A DNA stretch of 64,000 nucleotides. Source: CAVRUH01 sp963822595. Lineage in GTDB: Bacteria; Chlamydiota; Chlamydiia; Chlamydiales; Waddliaceae. Below the pieces are notes generated by a model. That model saw nothing but the letters and a program-made list of their open reading frames with translations. It was not told where the DNA came from and did no database searches. The DNA lies in NCBI GenBank assembly GCA_963822595.1, contig CAWGIG010000004.1:248001-312000 (forward strand), in the 5' to 3' direction. The translations under genes and the position numbers were made by a program. Below are positions 25,249-34,299 of this stretch, one piece after another. Every line of letters begins with the position of its first letter. Positions within the stretch are counted from its first letter, which is position 1.

Positions 25249-26508
25249 ATGTCAGAGAAGCTAGAAAACAAGGCTTTAGCCATTGTTATTTTCACTACAT
25301 TCCTGAATGTCATTGGTTTAAGTATTTTGCTTCCCGTGCTGCCGCAATTAATTAGAGAATTCTTTGAACCTTTAGGCTATAGCTATAACACTTCGTTAGA
25401 ACTCCTTGGATGGTTAAATGCCATGTTCCCCCTAATGCTATTCTTTAGCGCCCCCGTTTTTGGACAACTCTCCGATCGATATGGCCGAAGACCCATCCTC
25501 ATCTTCAGCATCACCGGAACTGCCATAGGTTATGCCTTATTCGCTTTTGCATTATTAACAAAAAATCTTCCTCTCCTCTTTTTTGCCCGAGCCCTGGATG
25601 GGATCACAGGTGGAAACCTGACCATCGCACGTGCCGTCATTGCGGATTCAAGTCCACCGGAACATCGCACGCGGAATTTTGGTTTTATGGGGGCCTGTTT
25701 TGGGATTGGATTTATTCTCGGACCCTATATGGGAGCCCATCTTGCCACGCCAAACGCAAGTTTCTTAGGTCTATTTAGCACACCGAGTTGGTTTACAACG
25801 GCGACACCTTTCTGGTTTACGGCTATCTTGAGTGCTATCAATGTTTTATCGGTGTATTACTTTTTGCCGGAGACACATAAACGCATTAACCATTTGGCGA
25901 AACTCACCTGGGGTAAGGCTATAGAAAATATACGCAATGCGGCTACCAGTAAACATTTAAGGATCATTTATTGTACGGAGTTCTTATATTGGAGCGGCTT
26001 TACGTTCTTTTTCACTTTTTTCCAAGTCCTTTTAATTCAGAAACTTAATTTCAATGCGACTAACAGTGGAGATTTCTTTGCTTATATTGGTATTTGCATG
26101 ATATTGACTCAATTTTTTGTGACACCAGCGCTGGCTAAAAGGTTTAAAAATTATAAAATATTGAGGTTTACATATTTAGCAACGGGTTTTGCTTTATTTT
26201 TACAACTCTGGCCCAGCACTATTCCTCAGATTTTCATGGTGGCACCTTTATTTTCTTTTTTCAATGCATTGACAATGGCAAACTCGAGCGCACTTATCAG
26301 CATCTCGAGCAGCTCTGATATTCAAGGGGAAGTGCTAGGGATTCAGGGAAGTGTCCAGGCTGTAGCTCAGTTTATTCCCTCGATTATCGCCGGATACGTT
26401 GCCACACTAGGAATAAACCTCCCCACAATCGTAGGAGGATCCATGATGCTTATCGGGGGTATCCTCTTTATCACAAGCTATTCCGTCCCTAAAACGGTAC
26501 TAAAATAA
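25249..26508 (+). CDS. MFS transporter, tetracycline-efflux-like (TCR/Tet family)
   Basis: I use ATG 25249 (MSEKLENKALAIVIFTTFLN), 419 residues, because the longer frame from 25138 overlaps the divergent DAACS gene and adds a non-conserved leader. Twelve membrane helices are expected. Signatures of drug:H+ antiporters of the Tet group are present: IGLSILLPVLPQL, GWLNAMFPLMLFFSAPVFGQLSDRYGRRP (motif A) and ARALDGITGGNLTIARAVIAD. Substrate cannot be assigned; export of a drug-like or metabolic compound is likely. A TATAAT lies at 25209-25214 ahead of it. Confidence 0.87.
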   Translation: MSEKLENKALAIVIFTTFLNVIGLSILLPVLPQLIREFFEPLGYSYNTSLELLGWLNAMFPLMLFFSAPVFGQLSDRYGRRPILIFSITGTAIGYALFAFALLTKNLPLLFFARALDGITGGNLTIARAVIADSSPPEHRTRNFGFMGACFGIGFILGPYMGAHLATPNASFLGLFSTPSWFTTATPFWFTAILSAINVLSVYYFLPETHKRINHLAKLTWGKAIENIRNAATSKHLRIIYCTEFLYWSGFTFFFTFFQVLLIQKLNFNATNSGDFFAYIGICMILTQFFVTPALAKRFKNYKILRFTYLATGFALFLQLWPSTIPQIFMVAPLFSFFNALTMANSSALISISSSSDIQGEVLGIQGSVQAVAQFIPSIIAGYVATLGINLPTIVGGSMMLIGGILFITSYSVPKTVLK

Positions 26509-26550
26509 TAAAACACAGATCGAGTGTACTTTATTCTATAGAAAATCTTT

Positions 26551-27153
26551 TTAAAACCTAACGTGATTTGCAGCTTTAAAAGCATTTCGGATGCAAATAG
26601 CACTCAATGTGAATAATGCCGCACCGGCAACACCAAAACCTACTAAAAATCCTACACCCAACGGCGGAAAAAAAATCGCAAAGGCCACAAGAGCAACTAA
26701 AGCCGCAATAGCTCCAAATCCAGTTCCAATGGCCACCTTTTTAAAATAGGGACGCTTAACTTCAACTACCTGGTCAGATTTGCGACCCACTGAAAATCCT
26801 GGAAAAACAATTGGCGCGCGCGGGGTTAAGGGTGTATCAACACTCTTTGTAGCATCATTGAATGAGGTGTCAGGAGTATTTAATTCTTGGATTTTAGGGG
26901 TTTCCAAAACAACAACTACAGGCGGTTCTGTAGAAGACTCAGGTGTAACAAAAACATCGACAAAAGGTGTCGCTGAAACCTTATCTAAATCCGCAAATAA
27001 TTGATTTGAAGGATCTGATTGTTGGCCAACACTTAACGCAAGAATTTCAGGGACTACTTCGTCAATTGTCTGCCATAATTGATGGATGCTTGGACCATGA
27101 ACATCACCTAAATTTCCATCTCGTGGACTTAAACTACCTGTAATTGAAGACAT
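26551..27153 (-). CDS. Inc-like membrane protein candidate
   Basis: The 200-residue protein has no N-terminal signal peptide. It has a long, proline/threonine/valine-rich N-terminal part (~1-130) and, close to the C-terminus, two long hydrophobic helices (AIGTGFGAIAALVALVAFAI at ~141-160 and GVGFLVGFGVAGAALFTLSA at ~166-187) separated by a tight turn (FFPPL). This bilobed hydrophobic domain is the defining feature of chlamydial inclusion membrane proteins, which are exported by type III secretion and keep both ends in the host cytosol. Sequence outside that domain is never conserved in Inc proteins, so the call rests on architecture. Confidence 0.6.
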   Translation of the reverse strand: MSSITGSLSPRDGNLGDVHGPSIHQLWQTIDEVVPEILALSVGQQSDPSNQLFADLDKVSATPFVDVFVTPESSTEPPVVVVLETPKIQELNTPDTSFNDATKSVDTPLTPRAPIVFPGFSVGRKSDQVVEVKRPYFKKVAIGTGFGAIAALVALVAFAIFFPPLGVGFLVGFGVAGAALFTLSAICIRNAFKAANHVRF

Positions 27154-27311
27154 AATTATAATCCTTTTTAATTTTTAATAGTGATTAATATTAATATATT
27201 TCATCATTTGTCGCAAATAAATAAATTATTCATTTTTCAAATAATATTTACCATTCTTTTCAATTATCAACATTTATGATATAAATTCTTATTTACAGGA
27301 GAAAAGCCAAA

Positions 27312-28865
27312 ATGACCCTCAAAACCCTCATCGAGACTATTACCCAACAATATGCAAAAAATGAAACAACATCCCACCACGCCTGGTGGAACTTAGCTGT
27401 CACTGGCGAAGAAAAATACGTCCAAGAATACGAAGCAGCCAAAATCACCACAAGAAAATTATTTTCTTCCAAAGAAGATTTCCAAAAACTAAAATCAGAG
27501 AATGCCGACCCCAACCCCCTTCTCGAAAGACAACGCAAACTCCTCCTCAATCATTATAAAGAAAATCAAATCCCCCTAGGTATGATCGAAACGATTTCTC
27601 GCCTCGAAGGAGAGATCGATTCAGTTTACACCAACTTCAGACCCATCGCTAACGGTCAGTCTCTATCAAACAATGATCTCAAAAAGATCTTGGTAGAAAG
27701 CAATGATTCTACCAAACGCAAAGAAGCCTGGGAAGGCTCCAAACGAATCGGAGAAAAAGTTGAAAAAGATGTCCTAAAGCTGATCTCCCTGAGAAATCAA
27801 TGCGCCCAAGATGCCGGTTTTTCCGATTTCTTTTCCATGCAACTCGAACTACAAGAGCTCAACATTTCTACACTTTTTGATTTGCTGGAGAAACTCGATA
27901 AAATAACATCCCCTCTTTGGGAGGAATACAAAGGCGATTTAGATCAAAATCTATCAAAACGTTTCGGCATTTCCACACAAGATCTGATGCCCTGGCATTA
28001 TCAAGACCCCTTCTTTCAAGAGGCCCCTAAACAAAATCTAGATCTCGATCAATACTATGCCAATAAAGATATCGTCGCCATTAGCGCCGAATTTTTCAAA
28101 GCCATTGGACTTCCCGTCGATGAAATTATTGCGAGATCCGATCTTTTTGAAAGAGAAAAGAAAAACCAACACGCCTTTTGCTCATGCTTGGACCACAAAA
28201 TGGATATACGTGTTCTTTGTAACATACGCCCGAACGAATATTGGATGACAACGATGCTGCATGAATTAGGGCATGCCGTCTACGATAAGAACATCGATCA
28301 AACCCTTCCCTATGTCCTTAGAACCCCCTCACACACCCTCACGACAGAGGCTAGCGCCATGTTATTTGGTAGATTCAGCAAGGACGGAGCCTTCTTAAAC
28401 CAGTATGTCGGGGTAGATAAGGTTAAGGCCACCGAAATCGATGCATTATCCCGTCGTCATACGGCTGCAACTTTATTGGTATTCTCCCGCTGGGTGATGG
28501 TGATGGTTCATTTTGAACGCTCAATGTATCAGGAACCTGGTAAAGACCTTAATCGCCACTGGTGGGATTTGGTCGAGCGATTTCAAAAAGTAAAAAGTGT
28601 CCCTGGCAGAAATCAGCCTGATTGGGCTTCAAAGCTGCATCTAGCGTGCGCGCCCGTATATTATCAGAACTACCTCCTTGGGGAAATGTTTGCAAGTCAG
28701 TTGCTGCATAAGATTCGCAAGATGACGCCATCCAAGATTGGAGAATATCTAGCGACACGGCTCTACAGTATCGGCGCTACTTTGCCCTGGGACGACACCA
28801 TCGAATACTCCACTGGTGAGAAGCTGAATCCTGTTTATTTCGCGAAGGATATTGTTATTTCCTGA
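27312..28865 (+). CDS. M32 family metallocarboxypeptidase (carboxypeptidase Taq)
   Basis: This 517-residue cytosolic zinc peptidase removes C-terminal residues from peptides. The zinc site is HELGH (near residues 317-321), preceded by DIRVLCNIRPNEYWMTTMLHE and followed by the glutamate-containing SHTLTTEASAMLFGRF; the DHKM-x-I motif and late GEMFASQL are also of the M32 type. Length agrees with the family (~500). ATTTACAGGAG lies 11 bases upstream as ribosome site. Probably used to recycle host peptides. Confidence 0.92.
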   Translation: MTLKTLIETITQQYAKNETTSHHAWWNLAVTGEEKYVQEYEAAKITTRKLFSSKEDFQKLKSENADPNPLLERQRKLLLNHYKENQIPLGMIETISRLEGEIDSVYTNFRPIANGQSLSNNDLKKILVESNDSTKRKEAWEGSKRIGEKVEKDVLKLISLRNQCAQDAGFSDFFSMQLELQELNISTLFDLLEKLDKITSPLWEEYKGDLDQNLSKRFGISTQDLMPWHYQDPFFQEAPKQNLDLDQYYANKDIVAISAEFFKAIGLPVDEIIARSDLFEREKKNQHAFCSCLDHKMDIRVLCNIRPNEYWMTTMLHELGHAVYDKNIDQTLPYVLRTPSHTLTTEASAMLFGRFSKDGAFLNQYVGVDKVKATEIDALSRRHTAATLLVFSRWVMVMVHFERSMYQEPGKDLNRHWWDLVERFQKVKSVPGRNQPDWASKLHLACAPVYYQNYLLGEMFASQLLHKIRKMTPSKIGEYLATRLYSIGATLPWDDTIEYSTGEKLNPVYFAKDIVIS

Positions 28866-28873
28866 AAAAAAAG

Positions 28874-28936
28874 GGACGACATGGACTGAATGGACTACAT
28901 GGACGTCCATGTTGTCCATTCAGTCCATTTCGTCCA
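28874..28936. terminator. long palindrome after the M32 gene
   Basis: GGACGACATGGACTGAATGGAC meets GTCCATGTTGTCCATTCAGTCC around a GGACGTCC centre, flanked by A-run and a later TTATTTTTAC. TCCATT is then repeated in direct orientation. Probably a bidirectional terminator. From 28937 to 29196 I see no gene beyond a doubtful 38-codon ORF. Confidence 0.6.
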
Positions 28937-28991
28937 TTTCGTCCATTATTTTTACTTGTTAATAATTAATTAAATGTGATAAAATGTTTCC

Positions 28992-29108
28992 ATGATTACA
29001 AATAGAAACAAATCACATTTGATTTTTGGTGAGCCTTCCCGCAATGCGGTGTCAAGGGCGCTTCCTTCTATTTTATCACTACTCCTTCTGTGCCGGCAGG
29101 CACAATAA
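28992..29108 (+). CDS. doubtful 38-residue ORF ahead of the MFS gene, Leu-rich end
   Basis: The reading frame ends in SILSLLLLCRQAQ. It lies upstream of a transporter gene, and a weak hairpin CAGGTT/AACCTG with a later T-run (about 29152-29184) stands between them. No ribosome site is visible. It could be a Leu-sensing leader peptide, but chance is a fair explanation. Confidence 0.25.
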   Translation: MITNRNKSHLIFGEPSRNAVSRALPSILSLLLLCRQAQ

Positions 29109-29196
29109 AAACAATTAATTCCTATACATCTATTTCGTTATAAACCAGGTTCTAAAAAACCTGAAAATTAATATTTTTTTAAAGAAGGATAATTTT

Positions 29197-30423
29197 ATGA
29201 ATTCGTCACATTCAAAAACACGCATGATTGCGTGGACGGTATGGATAATCGCATCTGTGTTTTATGCCTACCAATATATTTTAAGAGTCATGCCCAATAT
29301 CATGATAAACGATATTATGGAGCAATTTGATATCAACGCAGCAACTTTCGGTCAATTCTCGGGAGTTTATTACATCGGCTACTCCCTGATGCATTTACCC
29401 ATAGGCATCATGCTCGATCGGTATGGTCCTAGAAAGGTGATGACTGCCTGTATTCTTGTTAGCGTTGGAGGGTTAATGCCACTACTCTTTGCTGACTACT
29501 GGATCTACCCCATTTTTGGCCGCTTCTTAGTTGGTGTAGGATCATCTGCAGCGATACTAGGCGTCTTTAAAATCATTCGGATGACGTTCGATGAAGCACG
29601 CTTCCCTCGCATGCTTAGTCTTTCCGTAACTATTGGTTTAATTGGCGCCATCTATGGTGGAGGCCCAGTCAGCTATATGCGGGAAACTTTTGGCTATCAA
29701 GCCGTCATACAAATGTTTGCTGCAGCTGGGGTACTTCTTGCAATGATCACCTACTGGATAGTGCCGGATGCAAAAAGTGCGTCACAACGCCCTGTGATAT
29801 CTGACATTAAAGAAGTGCTGACTAACAAGAAAGTGATCTGGTCCTGTATTTTTGCAGGGATGATGGTGGGACCTTTGGAAGGTTTTGCCGATGTTTGGGG
29901 AACGGTATTTTTAAAACAAGTGTACGGATTTGATGGAACCGTTGCTGCAAGTATGCCGTCGATGATTTTTATCGGCATGTGTTTTGGAGCACCCGTTCTG
30001 AGCATGATAGCCGATAAGGTAGGCAGTTATCTTGCCACAATTATTGGAGCCGGGGCAATCATGGCAGCAGGATTTTCTAGTATGCTATTTTTTCCATTAG
30101 CATCCGGAATTCTTACTATAAACTTCATCATTATTGGAGTATGTTGCGCTTATCAAATTTTGGCCATATACAAAGCGTCAACATATGTACGCGAACAAGT
30201 GGCGGGATTAACCACAGCTGTTGCGAATATGATTATCATGACTTTTGGTTATGCCTTTCATTCGATCATTGGAGGAACCATCAACATGATGGGAGGACCC
30301 GGCACATCGGAGGCTCTGATGTACGGTGTTGCTGTTATTCCTGTAGCACTTTGTGTAGGAACAGGAGGTTTTCTGTTGTTATTTGCGCAAGAGAAAGCTC
30401 AAAAAGAGCTTGTAAATGAATAA
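29197..30423 (+). CDS. MFS transporter (phthalate/anion-cation symporter-like group)
   Basis: The 408-residue inner-membrane carrier has twelve expected helices. It opens with RMIAWTVWIIASVFYAYQYILRVMPN and has GVYYIGYSLMHLPIGIMLDRYGPRKVM (motif A) and FGRFLVGVGSSAAILGVFKIIR. Similar carriers are common in Legionella, Coxiella and amoeba-associated Chlamydiae, some importing amino acids or nucleosides; substrate here is unknown. A good ribosome site AAAGAAGGATAA precedes the ATG. Confidence 0.87.
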   Translation: MNSSHSKTRMIAWTVWIIASVFYAYQYILRVMPNIMINDIMEQFDINAATFGQFSGVYYIGYSLMHLPIGIMLDRYGPRKVMTACILVSVGGLMPLLFADYWIYPIFGRFLVGVGSSAAILGVFKIIRMTFDEARFPRMLSLSVTIGLIGAIYGGGPVSYMRETFGYQAVIQMFAAAGVLLAMITYWIVPDAKSASQRPVISDIKEVLTNKKVIWSCIFAGMMVGPLEGFADVWGTVFLKQVYGFDGTVAASMPSMIFIGMCFGAPVLSMIADKVGSYLATIIGAGAIMAAGFSSMLFFPLASGILTINFIIIGVCCAYQILAIYKASTYVREQVAGLTTAVANMIIMTFGYAFHSIIGGTINMMGGPGTSEALMYGVAVIPVALCVGTGGFLLLFAQEKAQKELVNE

Positions 30424-30436
30424 AAATTAAATAGAA

Positions 30437-30456
30437 GCCTCGCCTTCGGGCGAGGC
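30437..30456 (+). terminator. UUCG-capped hairpin after the MFS gene
   Basis: GCCTCGCC-TTCG-GGCGAGGC is a perfect 8-bp stem with the stable tetraloop, 14 bases past the stop. No U-tract follows, so it may stabilise the mRNA end rather than terminate. Confidence 0.6.
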
Positions 30457-30472
30457 GATGCCTGGAATCCCC

Positions 30473-30502
30473 TTTACTTAATAACGCTATCTCGTGTATA
30501 AT
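30473..30502 (+). promoter_or_regulatory. promoter of the small ORF and alanine symporter operon
   Basis: TTTACT (30473-30478), 18 bases, TGTATAAT with TATAAT at 30497-30502. It lies 41 bases ahead of the ATG at 30544. Confidence 0.5.
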
Positions 30503-30543
30503 TTTCAAAAGCACTAACTCAACAATTTTAAGGAGATAAAAAA

Positions 30544-30681
30544 ATGTGTACCCTTCTTGAGAGATTAGCGAGTCAAAGAGGACTTGACGATCTTAATTTA
30601 TGCCAATGTTCCCTATCCGTTTCTTCCCCTTCTGCGTTAGTGAAACGCAAACACAAAGTCGTTTGTTCTAAACGAAAATAA
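30544..30681 (+). CDS. 45-residue small protein or leader peptide
   Basis: The ATG has an ideal ribosome site (TTAAGGAGATAAAAAA) and its own promoter, so translation is likely. The peptide starts MCTLLERLASQRGLDDL, has a Ser-rich middle (CSLSVSSPS) and ends with a strongly basic tail (KRKHKVVCSKRK). It is 86 bases upstream of the alanine symporter gene. It could be a small functional protein or a leader; I see no terminator between it and the symporter, so attenuation is not supported. Not recognised. Confidence 0.55.
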   Translation: MCTLLERLASQRGLDDLNLCQCSLSVSSPSALVKRKHKVVCSKRK

Positions 30682-30767
30682 TCCCCCTTTTAGCCCTAAA
30701 GTTACTGATTTAAATTATTTCAAGATTATTGCTTGAAACTACATTAATATTTTTTATGGAGATCATC

Positions 30768-32105
30768 ATGTTAGACACTATTTTTGACGCATTAACACGA
30801 TTGGATAGCTTCTTTTGGGGCTATATCGGGTTTATGTTAATCGCTTTATTAGGCTGTTGCCTCACTATTCAAGCTCGGTTTTTCCAAATCCGAGCTTTTC
30901 CTTCGATCATTAGAACATTTTTCCATCTTCTATCGAAAACTGAAACGAAGACTCGCGGAGTCCATCCCCTCAGAGCCTTTTTTGCCTCTGTAGGCGGCAT
31001 GATAGGCATCGGCAATGTCGTAGGCATTGTCACTGCCATCCAAATCGGAGGACCAGGCGCACTGTTCTGGGTATGGATTGCCGCACTCATCGGAACCCTC
31101 ATCAAATATTCCGAGATCTTTCTCGGACTCAAACATCGCGTGATGAATGATCACGGAAGTTATGATGGCGGCCCGATGTATTTTCTTCAAAGCGCCTATA
31201 AAAATCGCTGGGTTCCCATTTTTATTTCGATTCTTCTCTGTATTTATGGAGTTGAAATCTACCAATTCGCCGTGATTACCGATAGCATATCGACCAATTT
31301 CGACATTAATCGCTACTGGGTAATCTTTACCCTCCTTGTTTTGATCCTATATGCAAGCGCCGGTGGAGTGAAGCGCGTTGGCAAGTTATGCAGCTGGATC
31401 ATGCCTGTCTTCATGCTAACCTATCTTTCGATGAGCCTGTGGGTGATCTTTCAAGAGATTGCCATATTGCCGAGCGTCTTAAAAACCGTCTTTACTTCGG
31501 CCTTTACTGGACATGCAGCGATTGGTGGTTTTGCAGGTAGCAGTGTGGTTTTGGCAATTCAGCATGGCATTGCACGAGCAGCTTATTCTGCAGATATAGG
31601 TATAGGCTATGATTCCATTATTCAGAGCGAATCGGATACAGTTTTCCCTGAAAGACAAGCGCGGCTTGCTGTGCTTGGAGTTTGCGTGGACAATCTTGTT
31701 TGCACGATGAGTATCCTCGTCGTTCTTGTTTCAGGAATATGGACCTCAATCGATCCTATAGAAGGCTCGCTGCTTGTACAAACAGCGTTGAGCAAATATT
31801 TTCCGATGATGCACATCTTTATGCCTATTTTCCTTTTCATCGTTGGGTATACAACCATGATTGCTTACTTTTGCGTCGGAATAAAATGCGCTAGATTTCT
31901 ATATCCAAAGTATGGAATGCCATTCTATATAACCTATGGAGTCATTGCGCTGCTCTTTTTCTCATTTTTTGATCAATCGCAAGCACTCTTAGTGATGTCT
32001 TTGGCAGGCGCGTTACTTTTGATCACCAATTTACTAGGAATTTTCATCTTGCGAAATCAAATTGTTTTTGCAGATGATTCTATACCACAAAGGAGTTTCA
32101 CATGA
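30768..32105 (+). CDS. alanine or glycine:cation symporter (AGCS family)
   Basis: I start at ATG 30768 (MLDTIFDALTRLDSFFWGY), preceded by ATGGAGATC, giving 445 residues; the longer frame from 30729 has no ribosome site. AGCS signatures: ASVGGMIGIGNVVGIVTAIQIGGPGALFW, KYSEIFLGLKHR, GPMYFL and AYSADIGIGYDSIIQSES. It imports alanine or glycine with Na+ across the inner membrane. The dtd start overlaps its stop, linking D-amino-acid proofreading to alanine import in one operon. Confidence 0.9.
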   Translation: MLDTIFDALTRLDSFFWGYIGFMLIALLGCCLTIQARFFQIRAFPSIIRTFFHLLSKTETKTRGVHPLRAFFASVGGMIGIGNVVGIVTAIQIGGPGALFWVWIAALIGTLIKYSEIFLGLKHRVMNDHGSYDGGPMYFLQSAYKNRWVPIFISILLCIYGVEIYQFAVITDSISTNFDINRYWVIFTLLVLILYASAGGVKRVGKLCSWIMPVFMLTYLSMSLWVIFQEIAILPSVLKTVFTSAFTGHAAIGGFAGSSVVLAIQHGIARAAYSADIGIGYDSIIQSESDTVFPERQARLAVLGVCVDNLVCTMSILVVLVSGIWTSIDPIEGSLLVQTALSKYFPMMHIFMPIFLFIVGYTTMIAYFCVGIKCARFLYPKYGMPFYITYGVIALLFFSFFDQSQALLVMSLAGALLLITNLLGIFILRNQIVFADDSIPQRSFT

Positions 32106-32539
32106 AAATTGTCATTCAAAGGGTTAGTCATGCTAATGTAGAGGTCGATAACGCGATAGTTGGCGCTATCGACGCTGGTGTTCTGGTTTTAGTTGGCGTG
32201 ACACATAAGGACACACCCGCTGAAGCTGCATGGCTAGCGAATAAATTAATCAATCTCCGCATCTTTGAAGACGAACAAGGGAAGATGAACAAATCCCTTC
32301 TAGATATAAAGGGAAAAGCGTTGATTATTTCACAGTTTACACTCTATTCCAAGTGCACAGATGGCCGTAGACCCTCTTTTACTGAGGCTGCGCCTCCGGA
32401 AATAGCTATACCTCTCTATGAGAAATTCATCGAAGAAGTACGTAAAGGTGGAATTCATGTTGAAACCGGAGTGTTTGGTGCTTTCATGAAAGTTTCCCTA
32501 TTGAATGATGGCCCGGTAACACTCATTTTGGAAAGATAG
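32102..32539 (+). CDS. dtd: D-aminoacyl-tRNA deacylase
   Basis: The 145-residue cytosolic enzyme hydrolyses D-aminoacyl-tRNAs and mischarged Gly-tRNA(Ala). It has the full-length DTD pattern: MKIVIQRVSHANVEVD, VLVLVGVTHKD, the active-site SQFTLYSKC near 77-84 and GAFMKVSLLNDGPVT near 127-141, with the Gly-transPro-type NDGPVT motif. It overlaps the AGCS stop by 4 bases, so it is translationally coupled. Confidence 0.95.
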   Translation: MKIVIQRVSHANVEVDNAIVGAIDAGVLVLVGVTHKDTPAEAAWLANKLINLRIFEDEQGKMNKSLLDIKGKALIISQFTLYSKCTDGRRPSFTEAAPPEIAIPLYEKFIEEVRKGGIHVETGVFGAFMKVSLLNDGPVTLILER

Positions 32540-32556
32540 ACGCTATTCCAACCGAT

Positions 32557-32632
32557 CGCCACGAAGAAACGAAGAAGGTGAAGAACACCCGCGTGTCCTT
32601 CACTTTTTTCGTGACCTTCGTGGCATTTTTCT
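32557..32632 (+). terminator. long hairpin after dtd
   Basis: GCCACGAAG...GAAGGTGAAG (from 32558) pairs with CTTCAC...CCTTCGTGGC (to 32624), followed by ATTTTTCTT. It ends the symporter-dtd operon. Confidence 0.7.
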
Positions 32633-32692
32633 TGACGCATATTTTCTTTAGCATTATCTTCTGTCTAATTTTAACCCTTAAATCGAGGATAT

Positions 32693-33526
32693 ATGAGCCC
32701 ATTGAACGTAAATATTACTTATAGTTATGTAAAACAAGGGATACTTGACGAAAATTACGAGTACAGAAAACCTTGCATGGAAATATTTATTAATTTGAAT
32801 AATGGATCCAATAAAGGTTGGTTAGGAGATAAATTAAATGGTAGAACTCTTCATATCACTAAAAAATCTTCAGAAAATCTGCATGTTCACTCTAAGTGTA
32901 CATCAGAGATTTGTAGCACAGTAGGCCTCGGCATTTTGTCTCCTGCAGAAGAATGTAAAGCTTTTGATGATGAATTCAAACAACTTATAAGAGAAGGATC
33001 ATGCGACAGGTGCTGTATCTCGCGAGAAAATCTGAATCTTTTTAATACTACCCCCAAAGGTGTTCATTCAGCTTTAGAAGCTATTTTAAAAGTCTCAAAT
33101 ATTTTTTCCGAAACGAAAGATCAATGGCTTGGAGAGGTTATAAATTTCATCGATAATGGACCGTTAGCAAGCAAGCATACACTTCAACTTCAACTTAATC
33201 CCGATCTCGAACGCAACATACGTCAGACTCTGGGTAATCAAGAAGGCGCCATGAATCTTCTCCAAGATCTAAAAAGGGAAACCTATAGTAAAGCTATTCA
33301 AATCATTCTTGAACGTCTTCTAAATGGTGTATATGGGGATTTTTCTTCGGAATTTGAGGCAACGACGAAATTAACTGAAGATCTAGAAAGAATAAACCTA
33401 AACCATCTTGTCCAAAATATATACCAAGGCCGTTATGATCACGAGGGACCTAACGCTGAAAAAAATATAGCAAAGCTGCTTGCAACATGTACTGAATTGT
33501 TAAAAAAGGATCAAAGTCATTTGTGA
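32693..33526 (+). CDS. hypothetical protein, 277 residues
   Basis: I do not recognise this protein. The N-terminal ~100 residues are mixed strand with several Cys/His (LHVHSKCTSEIC, CDRCCISRENL), including a CxxC-type pair that could bind metal. The C-terminal ~170 residues are helical and soluble (HSALEAILKVSN, RETYSKAIQIILERLL, AKLLATCTELLKK). No signal or membrane helix is present. Upstream TCGAGGATAT gives a plausible ribosome site. The 3' end overlaps the convergent hydrolase gene by 10 bases. Confidence 0.65.
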   Translation: MSPLNVNITYSYVKQGILDENYEYRKPCMEIFINLNNGSNKGWLGDKLNGRTLHITKKSSENLHVHSKCTSEICSTVGLGILSPAEECKAFDDEFKQLIREGSCDRCCISRENLNLFNTTPKGVHSALEAILKVSNIFSETKDQWLGEVINFIDNGPLASKHTLQLQLNPDLERNIRQTLGNQEGAMNLLQDLKRETYSKAIQIILERLLNGVYGDFSSEFEATTKLTEDLERINLNHLVQNIYQGRYDHEGPNAEKNIAKLLATCTELLKKDQSHL

Positions 33527-34206
33527 AGCCATTCGCGTAAAAGGGCGGTCACAGCACCCGGTGCTTCCATCGGGCTCATGTGACCGCTGTTTGGAACAAT
33601 TTTAAGATGAGCATCTGGAATTTTTGAAGCAAGCTCTTCATGTTCTTCCATGGTGAAGTTCCGATCTTCTTCGGCATGAATCACACAAGTTTGCACTGCA
33701 ATCTTTGACAAAATAGGCACGCAACTCTTTCTCAACATCATCGATTTCTCCTGACATATAAAAGGAGCCTCTCCAACCTGATGAAACATCTTCAATACTT
33801 CAGGCTCAATAGATTTGTTAAGAACAAATACTTCAGCAAGCTTTTGGGCTATAGTAAGAAATTCTCCCCTTCCCACTGATTCAATCATTTCTATTCTTTT
33901 TGCCAGTTTTTCTGGTGTATCAGACCTCGCCGATGTGTTGAGTAAACAGAGCTTCAATACTCTCTCAGGCGCACGTCTCATGATTTCCAAGCACAACCAG
34001 CCTCCCATAGAATGACCGGCCAGCGCAAATTGTGGTGGAGCTTGTAATAGGAGCGCCTCGACCATTTTATCAGGGGTATCTTCGCGTGTTGTCATGATAA
34101 CACTCACGTCGGCTACATCTTTGAGATTTTCAATTTGATGCCTCCAAACTGATTCATTACAAAGAAGACCGGGGATCAGCATCAGAGGTGTTTTTTGCAT
34201 CCTCAT
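33517..34206 (-). CDS. alpha/beta hydrolase (esterase)
   Basis: The 229-residue protein has the alpha/beta hydrolase order: LMLIPGLLCNESVWRHQ (oxyanion loop), FALAGHSMGGWLCLE (nucleophile Ser near ~84), CVIHAEEDRNFTMEEHEEL (acid) and PNSGHMSPMEAPGAV (His near ~211). Size and order resemble small carboxylesterases including BioH and RutD-type enzymes. It is within 7 kb of a biotin operon that lacks bioH, on the same strand but separated by two genes and a repeat array, so a pimeloyl-ACP methyl esterase role is only a possibility. Confidence 0.82.
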   Translation of the reverse strand: MRMQKTPLMLIPGLLCNESVWRHQIENLKDVADVSVIMTTREDTPDKMVEALLLQAPPQFALAGHSMGGWLCLEIMRRAPERVLKLCLLNTSARSDTPEKLAKRIEMIESVGRGEFLTIAQKLAEVFVLNKSIEPEVLKMFHQVGEAPFICQEKSMMLRKSCVPILSKIAVQTCVIHAEEDRNFTMEEHEELASKIPDAHLKIVPNSGHMSPMEAPGAVTALLREWLHK

Positions 34207-34299
34207 CCTTGGGTTCAGAAAACATTTTAAATATATGTTTTCGCATGATATAAAACTTTCAGCTTATCAACAACCATTAAATACAATGTCGTAGCAATA

